NCBI GenBank assembly: GCA_910574015.1
Contig: CAJSYQ010000005.1
Location: forward strand, 1-64,000
DNA length: 64,000 nt
From: Eubacteriaceae bacterium
Lineage (GTDB): Bacteria > Bacillota > Clostridia > Lachnospirales > Lachnospiraceae
Direction of reading: 5' to 3'
Each line of letters starts with the position of its first letter. Position 1 is the stretch's first letter. Positions 16,055-24,362 of the stretch are shown here, in pieces. Below the pieces are notes generated by a model that was not told the origin of the DNA, did no database searches, and saw only the letters and a list, made by a program, of their open reading frames with translations. The position numbers were made by a program, and so were the translations under genes.

Positions 16055-16115
16055 CAATACCGGATGTCCTTTACCCCCTGGATGGGGGTAAAGCTATCCG
16101 GTATTGCTTTTTCTT
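16055..16115 (+). terminator. terminator inside IS right end
   Basis: CAATACCGGAT (16055-16065) pairs with ATCCGGTATTG (16096-16106), and inside it CTTTACCCCC (16069-16078) pairs with GGGGGTAAAG (16084-16093). CTTTTTCTT follows. It terminates the transposase transcript just before the right terminal repeat. Confidence 0.75.
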
Positions 16116-16188
16116 AAGTTAATGACATTGTGATCTTACTGCGTTTGCCGTAAATGTAAAAACAATAGCACGGGGGAATTGACAAAAC

Positions 16189-16216
16189 TTGACAAAAAAA
16201 TCTGATAATGTATAAT
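16189..16216 (+). promoter_or_regulatory. promoter of secreted GH43 gene
   Basis: TTGACA at 16189-16194 and TATAAT at 16211-16216 are separated by 16 bases. A second TTGACA lies ten bases upstream. The transcript would start about 65 bases before the GH43 start codon. It lies only 59 bases outside the IS end, so the IS inserted close to the gene's control region. Confidence 0.6.
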
Positions 16217-16287
16217 TATTCACATAAGTATTGCGGAAATTTATTATGAATCTTGTGGGGAAGGAATTATTGGAAGGAGGTATTTTT

Positions 16288-19200
16288 ATGGGGCAAAAAA
16301 AACAAATCGCATTACTATTATTGATATCATTTATTTTGAGTGCGATTCCATGGTGCAGGCCGGCGGCAGTCCACGCCGGCAGTTATGAGGATGATCTTTT
16401 GGTGAACTGGGATTTATCTTCCTCCAGCGGTCTTGCACAGTGGCAAAATGTGTCTTTTGTCAATGTGGCCGGGGTGGATGCAAAGGTGGCGAAATTCAGC
16501 GGAACAAGAAACAATACGAGTTATATCACGCTGCCAAATACGGCATTTAGCTCCGTTAGTGCAGCCACTGGACTCACAATCTCACTATGGTTTCATGCAG
16601 ACGAATCAACTGGCGAGTGGTCACGGCTGTTTGACTTTGGGAATTCTGCCTTTAGCAGCAATCCGCCCTTTATTTTTTTGACACCTGGCATGAAGTTTTC
16701 TTACAATTCAAACGGCAGTGCCTGGATGCAGGGGGAAGGAACGGAGACATTCTGTGATGTATATGAAACGGTAGATGTAAATTATGGAGTGTGGAATCAT
16801 GCCGTCGTGTCATTATCTGCTACGGAGATTTCTCTGTATTTAAATGGCAACCGGGTGGGAGGAGCAGAAAATGATAATCGCAAGATTTTAAATACGTTGA
16901 AACAATATAACTGCTTTGATCTGGGTCGTTCCAAATATACGGCAGACCCGGATTATGTCGGCTATATGCGGGATTTATCTATCTATAAAGCGTCTCTGAC
17001 TGCTGAGGATGTAGCCGATCTGTATAAGGAGAGCGGTGGTACTGGTGCCATCAATACGCCTTCTCCTTACGAACCTCATGATATGGATGCGTCAAAAAAT
17101 AGTGATGGTACCATTCAGTTTCCCTCTGCACCGGCACCTTATTCACCAGATGGCAATAAAAGGCAGTGGGTACATGATCCGAGCCTGATAAAAGCAGATG
17201 ATTATTACTATATGTATTCCACAGGTTTGATACCGGGCAATGCGGATGTGGAGATCCGGCGTTCGAAAGACATGATCAATTGGGAATATGTCCAGGCAGC
17301 TGGACTTATGCCGGCAAATCCTGAGGTTGCTTCATATATACAATCTAATCTATGGGCTCCCGAGGTGTATAAATATGGGAATGAATATCGGATGTATTAT
17401 TCCTGCTCGGGTGTATCAGGTGGAACTTCCTGTATTGCACTGGCAGTTTCATCAAAGCCGGAGGGACCTTTTACACATAAAGGAATTGTAGTGAGATCTA
17501 CGAATTCAGGATGGTCAGCAGGCGGGGTAAATGCCATAGATGCCAATATTATATGTGATACGAGTGGAAAGATGTATATGGTCTGGGGTTCCTTCTTTGG
17601 TGGTATTAAAATTGCTGAAATGGATGCAGCAACCGGATATCTGAAAAGCAGTGACAAAAACTCTGACAGTACCCCGGGTACGATTATTGCCAAACGGCCT
17701 CAGGGAGCGGCAAATGATAACGGAGCTTGTGAGGGACCATTTGTTTTTTATAGTGAAGAGACAGGGTACTATTATTTAGTTGTCTCTTACGGAAATCTTT
17801 TGAATGAGGACAGGGGTGCCGGAAGTTATAATATGCGTATGGGCAGGAGCCGATCCATCACGGGGCCATATCTGGATTATAATGGAAAAAATATGACAGA
17901 TGTAGATTCCAATTTCTTTGAAGTAGGCTATAAGCTGGCCACCAACCATAAGTTTAATAATAGCGGCGGCTGGATGTGTATTGGCGGCAATTCTGTATAT
18001 AAAGAGGATGGAAAGTACTGGTGTGTGGCTCATGCAAGGCAGGGAGACGGTTCACAGAGAGATGGGCTGGTGTATCTGAATATACGTCAGCTGTTCTGGA
18101 CGGAGGACGGCTGGCCTCTTTCTAATCCATCCCTTTATGCAGGAGAGAAAGAGCAGAAGGTGCCGGTGGAATATGTTCCGGGAAAATATGAGAGAATCGA
18201 GTTTTCCTATACGAAAGAGGGAAAGGCGGTTACGGCAAAGACTCTTCAATTATACCCGGATTATACGGTTTCTGTAGGCAGCACCAACGGTATCTGGTCG
18301 TATTCCGGTGAAAATATAGTGACAGTTACCTTAGGAAATGCAACGGAGAAGTATAAGATCGTACCTTCCTGGGACTGGGAGAAAAACCGTGCCACCTATA
18401 CGATAACAGGTGTAAATGTTCAGAACGGCCTTCAGAGATGGGGAAAGAAAATAGCGTATTATAACTGGACGGGAGAGAATCCGCCTGAACCGACAGCCAG
18501 TGAGCCGCCATCTGCCGCTTATAAAGAATCGATGATATACGGCTTCGACTTTGAATCCGAAAACACTGCAGGAAAGATAACTCCCATAACGGAATCTCTC
18601 AAAACAGGAAGTGCAGAATTGAAAGGTTCTGCTCTTATCAAGACGGATCCGGTCCGTGGAAATAATGTCCTTTATATAAAGAATACGAAGGGTGCCAGAT
18701 CGGATAGTTATCTGCTTCTTCCATCCGATGTATTAACAACCGTTACAAGTGCCGGTTATACTGTTAGTATGTGGGTAAATATTGGTGCCGACACATTCGG
18801 ACATAGTGCATTGTTTGAGGCAAACCGCAGCGGCACTAAGGACGCCTGGCCAATGACCCGGATCAGCGCCAACCTGATTGCCCGTATTAATGCGACACCA
18901 GGTGCTTACAGCGATACACAGGGGTTCGGTAGTACAGAGGAAGAGAAAGGCAGTCCCTTTGCGGTAAATGAGTGGCATCATATTAGTTATTCTGTTAGTG
19001 CAGAAGGGATTCAGTTATATCTTGATGGCGAGTTGAATCAATCCACTTCTGCAGATTTGACAAATTGTTTTAATTCCAGTTTAAATGACAGCATTCAGAA
19101 GGCAGTGTATACAACTATTGGTTCTGGAAGAATCTTTGACGATGAGGACATCCATGAAGCTATGTTTGACAATGTGGCAGTTTATAATAAGGCGTTATCG

Positions 19201-20097
19201 GCAGTCCAGATCAAGCAAATGTATCGGGACGAAACAAAGGAAGAGGATCCGGAACCATCTGCAGCGCCTACCAGGGACCCGGAAAACCCGTCAGAAACAA
19301 CAGCGCCCACTAAGAATCCGGAAAATCCATCGGAAACAACAGCACCCACTAAGAATCCGGAAAATCCATCGGAAACAACAGCACCCACCAAGGATCCAGA
19401 TGCTCCCCCAGTGTCAAATGTGCCGGGAGATCAGGTAACCACACCGTCTACGAACCCGGTTCCTTCGGCAGCACTGAAAGGGACTGTGAGTCTGCAGGAA
19501 GCTGGCAAGGCAGTGATGAATTCCAATACAGATAAAGGGGATCCAAAGGGATCTGTCTTTGCCGTCCTGCGGCTCAGTGGAAAGGGAGGAAAAAAATCCA
19601 TAAAGCTGTCCTGGACAAAAGTAAAGGGGGCGGATGGATATATCGTATATGGTTCGGCCTGCGGCAAAAAGATGATAGAGATCGACAGACTGTCGGCAGG
19701 AAAGAAGAGCACTACCATTAAGAAATTGAAAAAGGCCAAATACTACAAATACATTGTTGCCGCTTACAAAAATATAGGCGGAGAAATGCGCGTCTGTGCG
19801 CAGTCAAAGTCTGTTCATGTATGTACGGCGGGGGGGAAAACAACAAATCCGGTTAAGATAACGGCAAAGAAAAAGCTGGTATTGAAAAAGGGAAAAACAA
19901 AGAAGATAAGCGCAGCATTGAAACCGGCAAAGAGGTTAAAGATCCACATCGCTAAATTCCGCTATGAATCAACGAATACAAAGATTGCGGCAGTAGATAA
20001 AAAGGGAAGGATAAAAGCGAAGAAAAAGGGAACCTGTAAGATATATATTTACGCCCAGAACGGTGTTTATAAGACTGTGAAGGTGACGGTAAAGTAA
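16288..20097 (+). CDS. secreted multidomain GH43 arabinanase-like enzyme
   Basis: This 1269-residue exported enzyme starts at ATG 16288 behind GGAAGGAGG. Order of parts: signal peptide cut near AVHAG; LamG-type carbohydrate-binding domain (about 35-255); GH43 five-blade propeller (about 280-615) with the triad Asp297 in WVHDPSLI, Asp418 in NAIDANI and Glu482 in ACEGPF; the C-terminal beta domain of endo-arabinanases (about 620-735); a second LamG (about 750-980); a Pro/Thr linker of 13-residue repeats; a fibronectin-III-like domain; and a BIG2-like Lys-rich end. It probably cleaves alpha-1,5-arabinan outside the cell. No LPXTG is seen, so the basic C-terminus may bind the wall. Activity is inferred from the triad. 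Confidence 0.88.
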   Translation: MGQKKQIALLLLISFILSAIPWCRPAAVHAGSYEDDLLVNWDLSSSSGLAQWQNVSFVNVAGVDAKVAKFSGTRNNTSYITLPNTAFSSVSAATGLTISLWFHADESTGEWSRLFDFGNSAFSSNPPFIFLTPGMKFSYNSNGSAWMQGEGTETFCDVYETVDVNYGVWNHAVVSLSATEISLYLNGNRVGGAENDNRKILNTLKQYNCFDLGRSKYTADPDYVGYMRDLSIYKASLTAEDVADLYKESGGTGAINTPSPYEPHDMDASKNSDGTIQFPSAPAPYSPDGNKRQWVHDPSLIKADDYYYMYSTGLIPGNADVEIRRSKDMINWEYVQAAGLMPANPEVASYIQSNLWAPEVYKYGNEYRMYYSCSGVSGGTSCIALAVSSKPEGPFTHKGIVVRSTNSGWSAGGVNAIDANIICDTSGKMYMVWGSFFGGIKIAEMDAATGYLKSSDKNSDSTPGTIIAKRPQGAANDNGACEGPFVFYSEETGYYYLVVSYGNLLNEDRGAGSYNMRMGRSRSITGPYLDYNGKNMTDVDSNFFEVGYKLATNHKFNNSGGWMCIGGNSVYKEDGKYWCVAHARQGDGSQRDGLVYLNIRQLFWTEDGWPLSNPSLYAGEKEQKVPVEYVPGKYERIEFSYTKEGKAVTAKTLQLYPDYTVSVGSTNGIWSYSGENIVTVTLGNATEKYKIVPSWDWEKNRATYTITGVNVQNGLQRWGKKIAYYNWTGENPPEPTASEPPSAAYKESMIYGFDFESENTAGKITPITESLKTGSAELKGSALIKTDPVRGNNVLYIKNTKGARSDSYLLLPSDVLTTVTSAGYTVSMWVNIGADTFGHSALFEANRSGTKDAWPMTRISANLIARINATPGAYSDTQGFGSTEEEKGSPFAVNEWHHISYSVSAEGIQLYLDGELNQSTSADLTNCFNSSLNDSIQKAVYTTIGSGRIFDDEDIHEAMFDNVAVYNKALSAVQIKQMYRDETKEEDPEPSAAPTRDPENPSETTAPTKNPENPSETTAPTKNPENPSETTAPTKDPDAPPVSNVPGDQVTTPSTNPVPSAALKGTVSLQEAGKAVMNSNTDKGDPKGSVFAVLRLSGKGGKKSIKLSWTKVKGADGYIVYGSACGKKMIEIDRLSAGKKSTTIKKLKKAKYYKYIVAAYKNIGGEMRVCAQSKSVHVCTAGGKTTNPVKITAKKKLVLKKGKTKKISAALKPAKRLKIHIAKFRYESTNTKIAAVDKKGRIKAKKKGTCKIYIYAQNGVYKTVKVTVK
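19267..19383 (+). repeat. three 39-base coding tandem repeats
   Basis: Three in-frame units at 19267-19305, 19306-19344 and 19345-19383 encode PTxxPENPSETTA, with a degenerate fourth unit after. The second and third units differ by only a few bases, showing recent expansion. They form a stiff Pro/Thr-rich spacer between the second LamG and the C-terminal domains. Confidence 0.9.
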
Positions 20098-20114
20098 AGA
20101 GGATAGAAATATTT

Positions 20115-20140
20115 TAGTCCAGGGCTTTTGCTCTGGACTA
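20115..20140 (+). terminator. hairpin after GH43 gene
   Basis: TAGTCCAGGGC and GCTCTGGACTA pair with one wobble or mismatch around TTTT. It lies 18 bases after the GH43 stop. The T-run is poor, so termination strength is uncertain. Confidence 0.55.
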
Positions 20141-20177
20141 ACTTTGTGAGGGAGGGAGAGAGGTCTAAAATCAGCAC

Positions 20178-20206
20178 TTTACTTTATCAAAACATATAGT
20201 TATAAT
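20178..20206 (+). promoter_or_regulatory. promoter of lipoprotein-HD gene pair
   Basis: TTTACT (20178-20183) and TATAAT (20201-20206) have a 17-base spacer. The box pair precedes the lipoprotein start by about 90 bases and follows the GH43 terminator. Confidence 0.45.
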
Positions 20207-20294
20207 TAGGATAAACTGGATATGGATGTCTGGGGATATGGAATGGTTGGAATCGCTGAATAACGCCATTGAATTTGGAAGGGGAGTTATACTT

Positions 20295-21320
20295 ATGAAA
20301 CAGAAAATAATCATCATCCTGGCAGTCAGTCTGTTTTGTGTCAGTTGTGGAGCTGAAAATACGGCTGGTTTACAGTCCGGGGATGTGAGAGGGACGAACC
20401 GCGCTATTGAAACAGATGTTTCAGATGCTGCCGTCAGGGGCCTGACAGAGGAGCAGGGAAAGAAAGAACACGGCTATGAGGTTGAGATAAAAAAATACGG
20501 CTTTACTTTGCCAAGGCTGGAAACGTTTCAGGAGGAACTGGAGAATTTAATTTATTGGACGAGCGCTGCAGCGCCGACAAAAGAGGAAAATAATATTTAT
20601 AACTATCTGAAGGGAAAAAAGGCATTGGGAAAAGATTTGAAAGTAAAGCTTTCTTATGTCAGATCGGAGACAGGCTATTTTGATGAACTGGACGAAGAGG
20701 GGCGTCCTTCTTATTTGATCTATGTCTGTTTTCCTGAACTGCAGGAGAAGGAGCAGTATTTATGGCTCTGCAGTTATAATGCCAGAGGAATATGTGATGC
20801 ATATGAATTTGATGCAGGAGAAACCATTTCAAAAAAAGAATTACAGGAAGGGGAGGGAGAATATAAAGACTGGGGAGAGACTACGATTTATATAGGGGAA
20901 GAGAGGGCAGAGAATGACAAACCGGATAAGGATGCATCGGAATTGAGAAATCAGATTGGGAGGGACTGTCTGAGAGAGATTAAAGAGTTATACAATGATA
21001 ATGGCGAGTATGAGATTTACCTATATGATTTCCTGCCTGGTGATGAGTGGATCAAGGGGCGTATCCTGAACTGTGATCCAAAAGGGGGATTTATCCCTGT
21101 AAACTGGATTTCTGTACATGTCTGCTATAAGGGAAAGAAAATGGAGAAGTATAACGGAATCTCCTGGCATTCGAAGCCGTCCGGAGTTGGTTCCGATACC
21201 ATTACATCAAAAGATGCCCATGATATAATAAAGCCGTATAGGGAAGAAATGCTGCCGGAGCATTGTTTTATGGCATATCGTGTCAGGGGGAAACAGATTA
21301 CATCATTGAAACAGGAGTAG
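20295..21320 (+). CDS. hypothetical lipoprotein
   Basis: This 341-residue protein has a lipoprotein signal peptide with lipobox LFCVSC and Gly at +2, so it is predicted to be lipid-anchored on the outer face. The remainder is acidic and soluble. It contains segments such as LSYVRSETGYFDELDEEG and WLCSYNARGICDAYEFDAG, but I recognise no family. Start: the ATG at 20295, eight bases after GGAAGGGG; an upstream in-frame start at 20226 lacks a signal fit. It is followed seven bases later by an HD-domain gene, suggesting one transcript. Confidence 0.7.
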   Translation: MKQKIIIILAVSLFCVSCGAENTAGLQSGDVRGTNRAIETDVSDAAVRGLTEEQGKKEHGYEVEIKKYGFTLPRLETFQEELENLIYWTSAAAPTKEENNIYNYLKGKKALGKDLKVKLSYVRSETGYFDELDEEGRPSYLIYVCFPELQEKEQYLWLCSYNARGICDAYEFDAGETISKKELQEGEGEYKDWGETTIYIGEERAENDKPDKDASELRNQIGRDCLREIKELYNDNGEYEIYLYDFLPGDEWIKGRILNCDPKGGFIPVNWISVHVCYKGKKMEKYNGISWHSKPSGVGSDTITSKDAHDIIKPYREEMLPEHCFMAYRVRGKQITSLKQE

Positions 21321-21327
21321 GAACAGT

Positions 21328-21957
21328 ATGAAACAGCACAAGGGAATGTTTCAGTATGTAGAAGATATTCTCTACAGCTATGACCGCAGGAAGGGAAATA
21401 ACAGTAAGAATAAGATTGCGTACGACCGTTATGCCCATACGGTAAGGGTTTATCACTGGATGCTGCGTATTGCGGGAGAATTGAGGGATGAGACTCTGGA
21501 CATCGAAGCATTGAAGATCGCCACTATTTTTCATGACGCCGGATATGGGGCAGGCAGCGCAGAGGATCATGGGAGCTCTGGATCGGCAGTCTGCCGGGAT
21601 TATCTGGAGTGTCGGGAGTACCCACAGCCACAGATTGACTTTATCTGTTATCTCATAGAAGAGCATTCCAATAAGAAGCTGCTGTATGAGAAAAATACCC
21701 CCATTGAGCTTGTGATACTGATGGAGGCGGATATGCTGGATGATACGGGCGCAATGGGGATCATCCTGGATGCGTGGATTGCTTCTAAAGAGGACGCCCC
21801 GAGTTTTGAATCTGTGTGCCGGCACTTTGAAAAATACACATACCGTCATATGAAGCAGATGGAATTTGTTACGGCACCGGGAAAGAAGTTCTGGCATGAG
21901 AAACGCAAGCTGGTCTATGAATTTCTTCGCCAGTACCGCCGGGATCTCGGTGGATAA
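21328..21957 (+). CDS. HD-domain phosphohydrolase
   Basis: This 209-residue cytoplasmic protein carries HD-superfamily metal ligands: His in RYAHTVRVYHWML, the paired IFHDAGYG, and a late Asp in LMEADMLDDTG. Such enzymes hydrolyse phosphoesters or nucleotides. The single compact domain resembles small HD hydrolases related to nucleotidases. Ribosome site AGGAG. It converges with the minus-strand phospholipase-like gene, only 16 bases apart, with no obvious hairpin between. Confidence 0.82.
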   Translation: MKQHKGMFQYVEDILYSYDRRKGNNSKNKIAYDRYAHTVRVYHWMLRIAGELRDETLDIEALKIATIFHDAGYGAGSAEDHGSSGSAVCRDYLECREYPQPQIDFICYLIEEHSNKKLLYEKNTPIELVILMEADMLDDTGAMGIILDAWIASKEDAPSFESVCRHFEKYTYRHMKQMEFVTAPGKKFWHEKRKLVYEFLRQYRRDLGG

Positions 21958-21973
21958 TTATGATAATAGTCCA

Positions 21974-22798
21974 CTAGACAACATCTGCTGCCGGTTCATT
22001 GCTTTTGAAATTACAAGAGAAACGTTTGTGCAGCGGTTTTCCAGCCGTAACGCTCTGATGGAAATCCTGAAGGATATCACGGGTAAGGGGAATGGCGTTG
22101 TCATAGATAAACTGCAGGCTCTGATTGGTGCGGGAAGCGTATTGTTTGGGATGTATGTCCATCATATGTCCTTCCAGTTCTTCGTAGTGCATCGATAACT
22201 TCATGCCAAGGCGGACGGCGGCACGTTTCAGGGATTTGCCGCTGGTCAGCAGCCATTTATAGAACCGCATGCCGTACAGGGATTCACGGATTGCTTTCTC
22301 GCTGAGCTTCAGAGGGTGGTACACTTTATTGATGGCCTCCACTACCTCCTTTGCCGCTGTCACTTTTTTCCAGACAGGATAGGTGATGGGCCGGAACCCA
22401 TCCTTTCGAATGAGGTGGCGGTCAAATTCATTTTCCATGGCGAGATGGTTATATCCTGGATTTTTGGACATGGGAATGACAAAGCTGTGGCATTCACTGT
22501 CCAGCATATAATGACAGATATAGCCAAGTACGTAAGCGTAGACACCAGAATCCGTCCCTTCTTTGCGGATAATGGGAAGGAGTCGTTTCAGAAAACCAAG
22601 GATCGGCTGACCATGCTGCCAGTATCCCATTTGATTTGTCCGCAATTTAAGCATGGGATGATAGAAAAACAGGAAATCGGGTCCCTGCAGGCCGGCCCGA
22701 AATTCTTTCTGGTGATTCGTGATGATGTGCTGCAGTTCTTCTGGCAGCTGTTCTGCCACCCTTTTGCCAAAGGAGTCATGTGCATAGATGCATGGCAT
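21974..22798 (-). CDS. zinc-dependent phospholipase C-like protein
   Basis: This 274-residue protein resembles the zinc-dependent PLC/S1-P1 nuclease fold seen in many clostridia. His and Asp ligands can be read in YAHDSFG, GLQGPDFLFFYHP, YVLGYICHYMLDSECHSFV and LAMENEFDRHL. No signal peptide is present, unlike secreted alpha toxins, so this is the cytoplasmic housekeeping-type branch, of unknown substrate. The ribosome site GAGGTAATTC precedes the ATG on the minus strand. It is divergent from pgeF. Confidence 0.8.
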   Translation of the reverse strand: MPCIYAHDSFGKRVAEQLPEELQHIITNHQKEFRAGLQGPDFLFFYHPMLKLRTNQMGYWQHGQPILGFLKRLLPIIRKEGTDSGVYAYVLGYICHYMLDSECHSFVIPMSKNPGYNHLAMENEFDRHLIRKDGFRPITYPVWKKVTAAKEVVEAINKVYHPLKLSEKAIRESLYGMRFYKWLLTSGKSLKRAAVRLGMKLSMHYEELEGHMMDIHPKQYASRTNQSLQFIYDNAIPLTRDILQDFHQSVTAGKPLHKRFSCNFKSNEPAADVV

Positions 22799-22896
22799 AG
22801 TGAATTACCTCCGTTTCGATTCATGGTATAGGATTAGTATACCAAAAAAGGCAAAAAATATAAAGGATACCATTATTAAATATAACGAGGTGTTTA

Positions 22897-23718
22897 ATGA
22901 ATATAAAGAAAAAAAGTAAAAAAGGTGTGACGTTTCTAACCTTTCCGATATTGGAAGAGGCTGGAGTGCGGCATGGATTTTCCACACGTCTTGGGGGTGT
23001 CAGCCTGGGAGAGCTTGCCTCTATGAACCTCAGCTTCAGCAGAGGGGACGACCCGGAGAAGGTGATGGAAAATCACCGGCGTTTTGCCGCCGCCGTGGAG
23101 TATTCCATTGAAAATCTGGTATTCAGTGACCAGGTGCATGAGACCGAAATCCGCCGGGTACATTCTTCCGACAGGGGAAAGGGGATACTCCGTGAGTCGG
23201 ATCTAAAGGGAGTGGACGGACTGATCACCAATGACCCGGATGTTGTGCTTATCACCTTCTTTGCCGACTGCGTTCCCCTGTTCTTTTATGATGCCGGACA
23301 TGGTGCTGTGGGGGCTGTTCACTCGGGATGGCGGGGAACGGTTGGCCGGATTGGTGAAAAGGCAGTATTGGCCATGAAAAAGGAGTTTGGCACAGAGCCG
23401 GATGATCTTTTGGCCGTTATCGGTCCCTCCATCTGCCGGGACTGCTATGAAGTAAGCAGTGATGTGGCGGAGGCATTCCATCAGGAATTCGGGGAAGAAC
23501 AGTGTAAGGAATTCCTGACAGGAAAGTCTGCGGACAAATATCTGCTGGATCTGTGGCGTGCCAATGAGATTATTTTACAGGAGGTGGGAATCCCCTCCAG
23601 CCGCATACAGGTCAGCGGTTTATGCACCTGCTGCCATCCAGGCTTACTGTTTTCACATCGCGCATCTGGGGGAAGAAGGGGCAATCTTGCCGGGGTGATC
23701 ACACCAGGGCATCTATGA
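22897..23718 (+). CDS. pgeF: peptidoglycan editing factor PgeF (multicopper-laccase-fold)
   Basis: This 273-residue YfiH-family protein, DUF152 fold, has zinc ligands in DQVHE (His), FADCVPLFFYD (Cys) and AVHSGWRGTVG (His). E. coli PgeF removes wrongly inserted L-Ser from peptidoglycan stems; purine-nucleoside phosphorylase activity has also been reported for the family. Late segments CYEVSSDV and LCTCCHPGLLFSHRA are typical. Ribosome site GAGG before ATG 22897. It leads a unit with queH and apbE. Confidence 0.9.
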   Translation: MNIKKKSKKGVTFLTFPILEEAGVRHGFSTRLGGVSLGELASMNLSFSRGDDPEKVMENHRRFAAAVEYSIENLVFSDQVHETEIRRVHSSDRGKGILRESDLKGVDGLITNDPDVVLITFFADCVPLFFYDAGHGAVGAVHSGWRGTVGRIGEKAVLAMKKEFGTEPDDLLAVIGPSICRDCYEVSSDVAEAFHQEFGEEQCKEFLTGKSADKYLLDLWRANEIILQEVGIPSSRIQVSGLCTCCHPGLLFSHRASGGRRGNLAGVITPGHL

Positions 23719-23744
23719 CAGAATATATGGGAATGGAGGAAAAT

Positions 23745-24362
23745 ATGATGCAACGAAATTACCAGAGGGAACTGGATCGGCTGCTGCAGGAACTGTCCGG
23801 GGAAGAGGGGGGGAAGAAAAGCCTTTTTCTGCATTGCTGCTGTGCGCCCTGCAGCAGTTATGTCCTGGAATACCTGCATCCCTATTTTAATATCACGATA
23901 TTCTTTTATAATCCCAATATTGTGGAAGAGACAGAATACCAAAAAAGAAAATCCGAGCTGACACGTTATCTCTCGGAAATATCTTTTGGAGGAGAGATCC
24001 ATATAGTGGATGCAGACTATGATCCGGAGCGGTTTCTCCAAATGGCAGAGGGACATGAAAATGATCCAGAGCGGGGGGAGCGCTGCAGGCTGTGTTTTCA
24101 TCTGCGTCTGTCCCATACGGCAAAGAGGGCGGCAGAGGGGCATTACGATTATTTTTGTTCTACCCTGTCCATCAGCCCTCACAAAAATGCAGAGGTTCTG
24201 ATGGAACTGGGAGAGGAGCTGGGGGAGAAATATAAGGTGGCCTATCTGCCCTCTGATTTTAAAAAAAGAAATGGCTATAAGAGAAGCATAGAGCTGTCGT
24301 CCCAATATCGTTTATATAGACAGGATTATTGCGGATGCATTTTTTCAAGGAGGCGGCAATGA
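23745..24362 (+). CDS. queH: epoxyqueuosine reductase QueH
   Basis: This 205-residue enzyme does the last step of queuosine synthesis, reducing epoxyqueuosine in tRNA. It has the iron-sulfur and catalytic cysteines of QueH: LHCCCAPCSSY at the N-terminus, RCRLCFHLRL in the middle and DYCGCIFS at the end. It is the non-homologous replacement of QueG. The start ATG 23745 follows TGGAGG. Its stop overlaps the apbE ATG (ATGA), giving translational coupling. No other queuosine gene is nearby. Confidence 0.92.
   Translation: MMQRNYQRELDRLLQELSGEEGGKKSLFLHCCCAPCSSYVLEYLHPYFNITIFFYNPNIVEETEYQKRKSELTRYLSEISFGGEIHIVDADYDPERFLQMAEGHENDPERGERCRLCFHLRLSHTAKRAAEGHYDYFCSTLSISPHKNAEVLMELGEELGEKYKVAYLPSDFKKRNGYKRSIELSSQYRLYRQDYCGCIFSRRRQ

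Larger units (their letters stand above)
14542..16130 (+). mobile_element. IS4-family-like insertion sequence
   Basis: This 1589-base element has perfect 18-base terminal inverted repeats: CAATGTCATTAACTTAAG at 14542-14559 and its reverse complement at 16113-16130. It contains one transposase gene. Transcription terminators sit just inside both ends. No target-site duplication is seen: the left flank ends AAAAAAGT and the right begins TGATCTTA. The copy looks intact otherwise. Confidence 0.9.

Noticed and set aside
19267-19383. CRISPR-like tandem units
   Set aside because: The repeats are directly adjacent without spacers and are in frame within the GH43 gene, so they are coding linker repeats.
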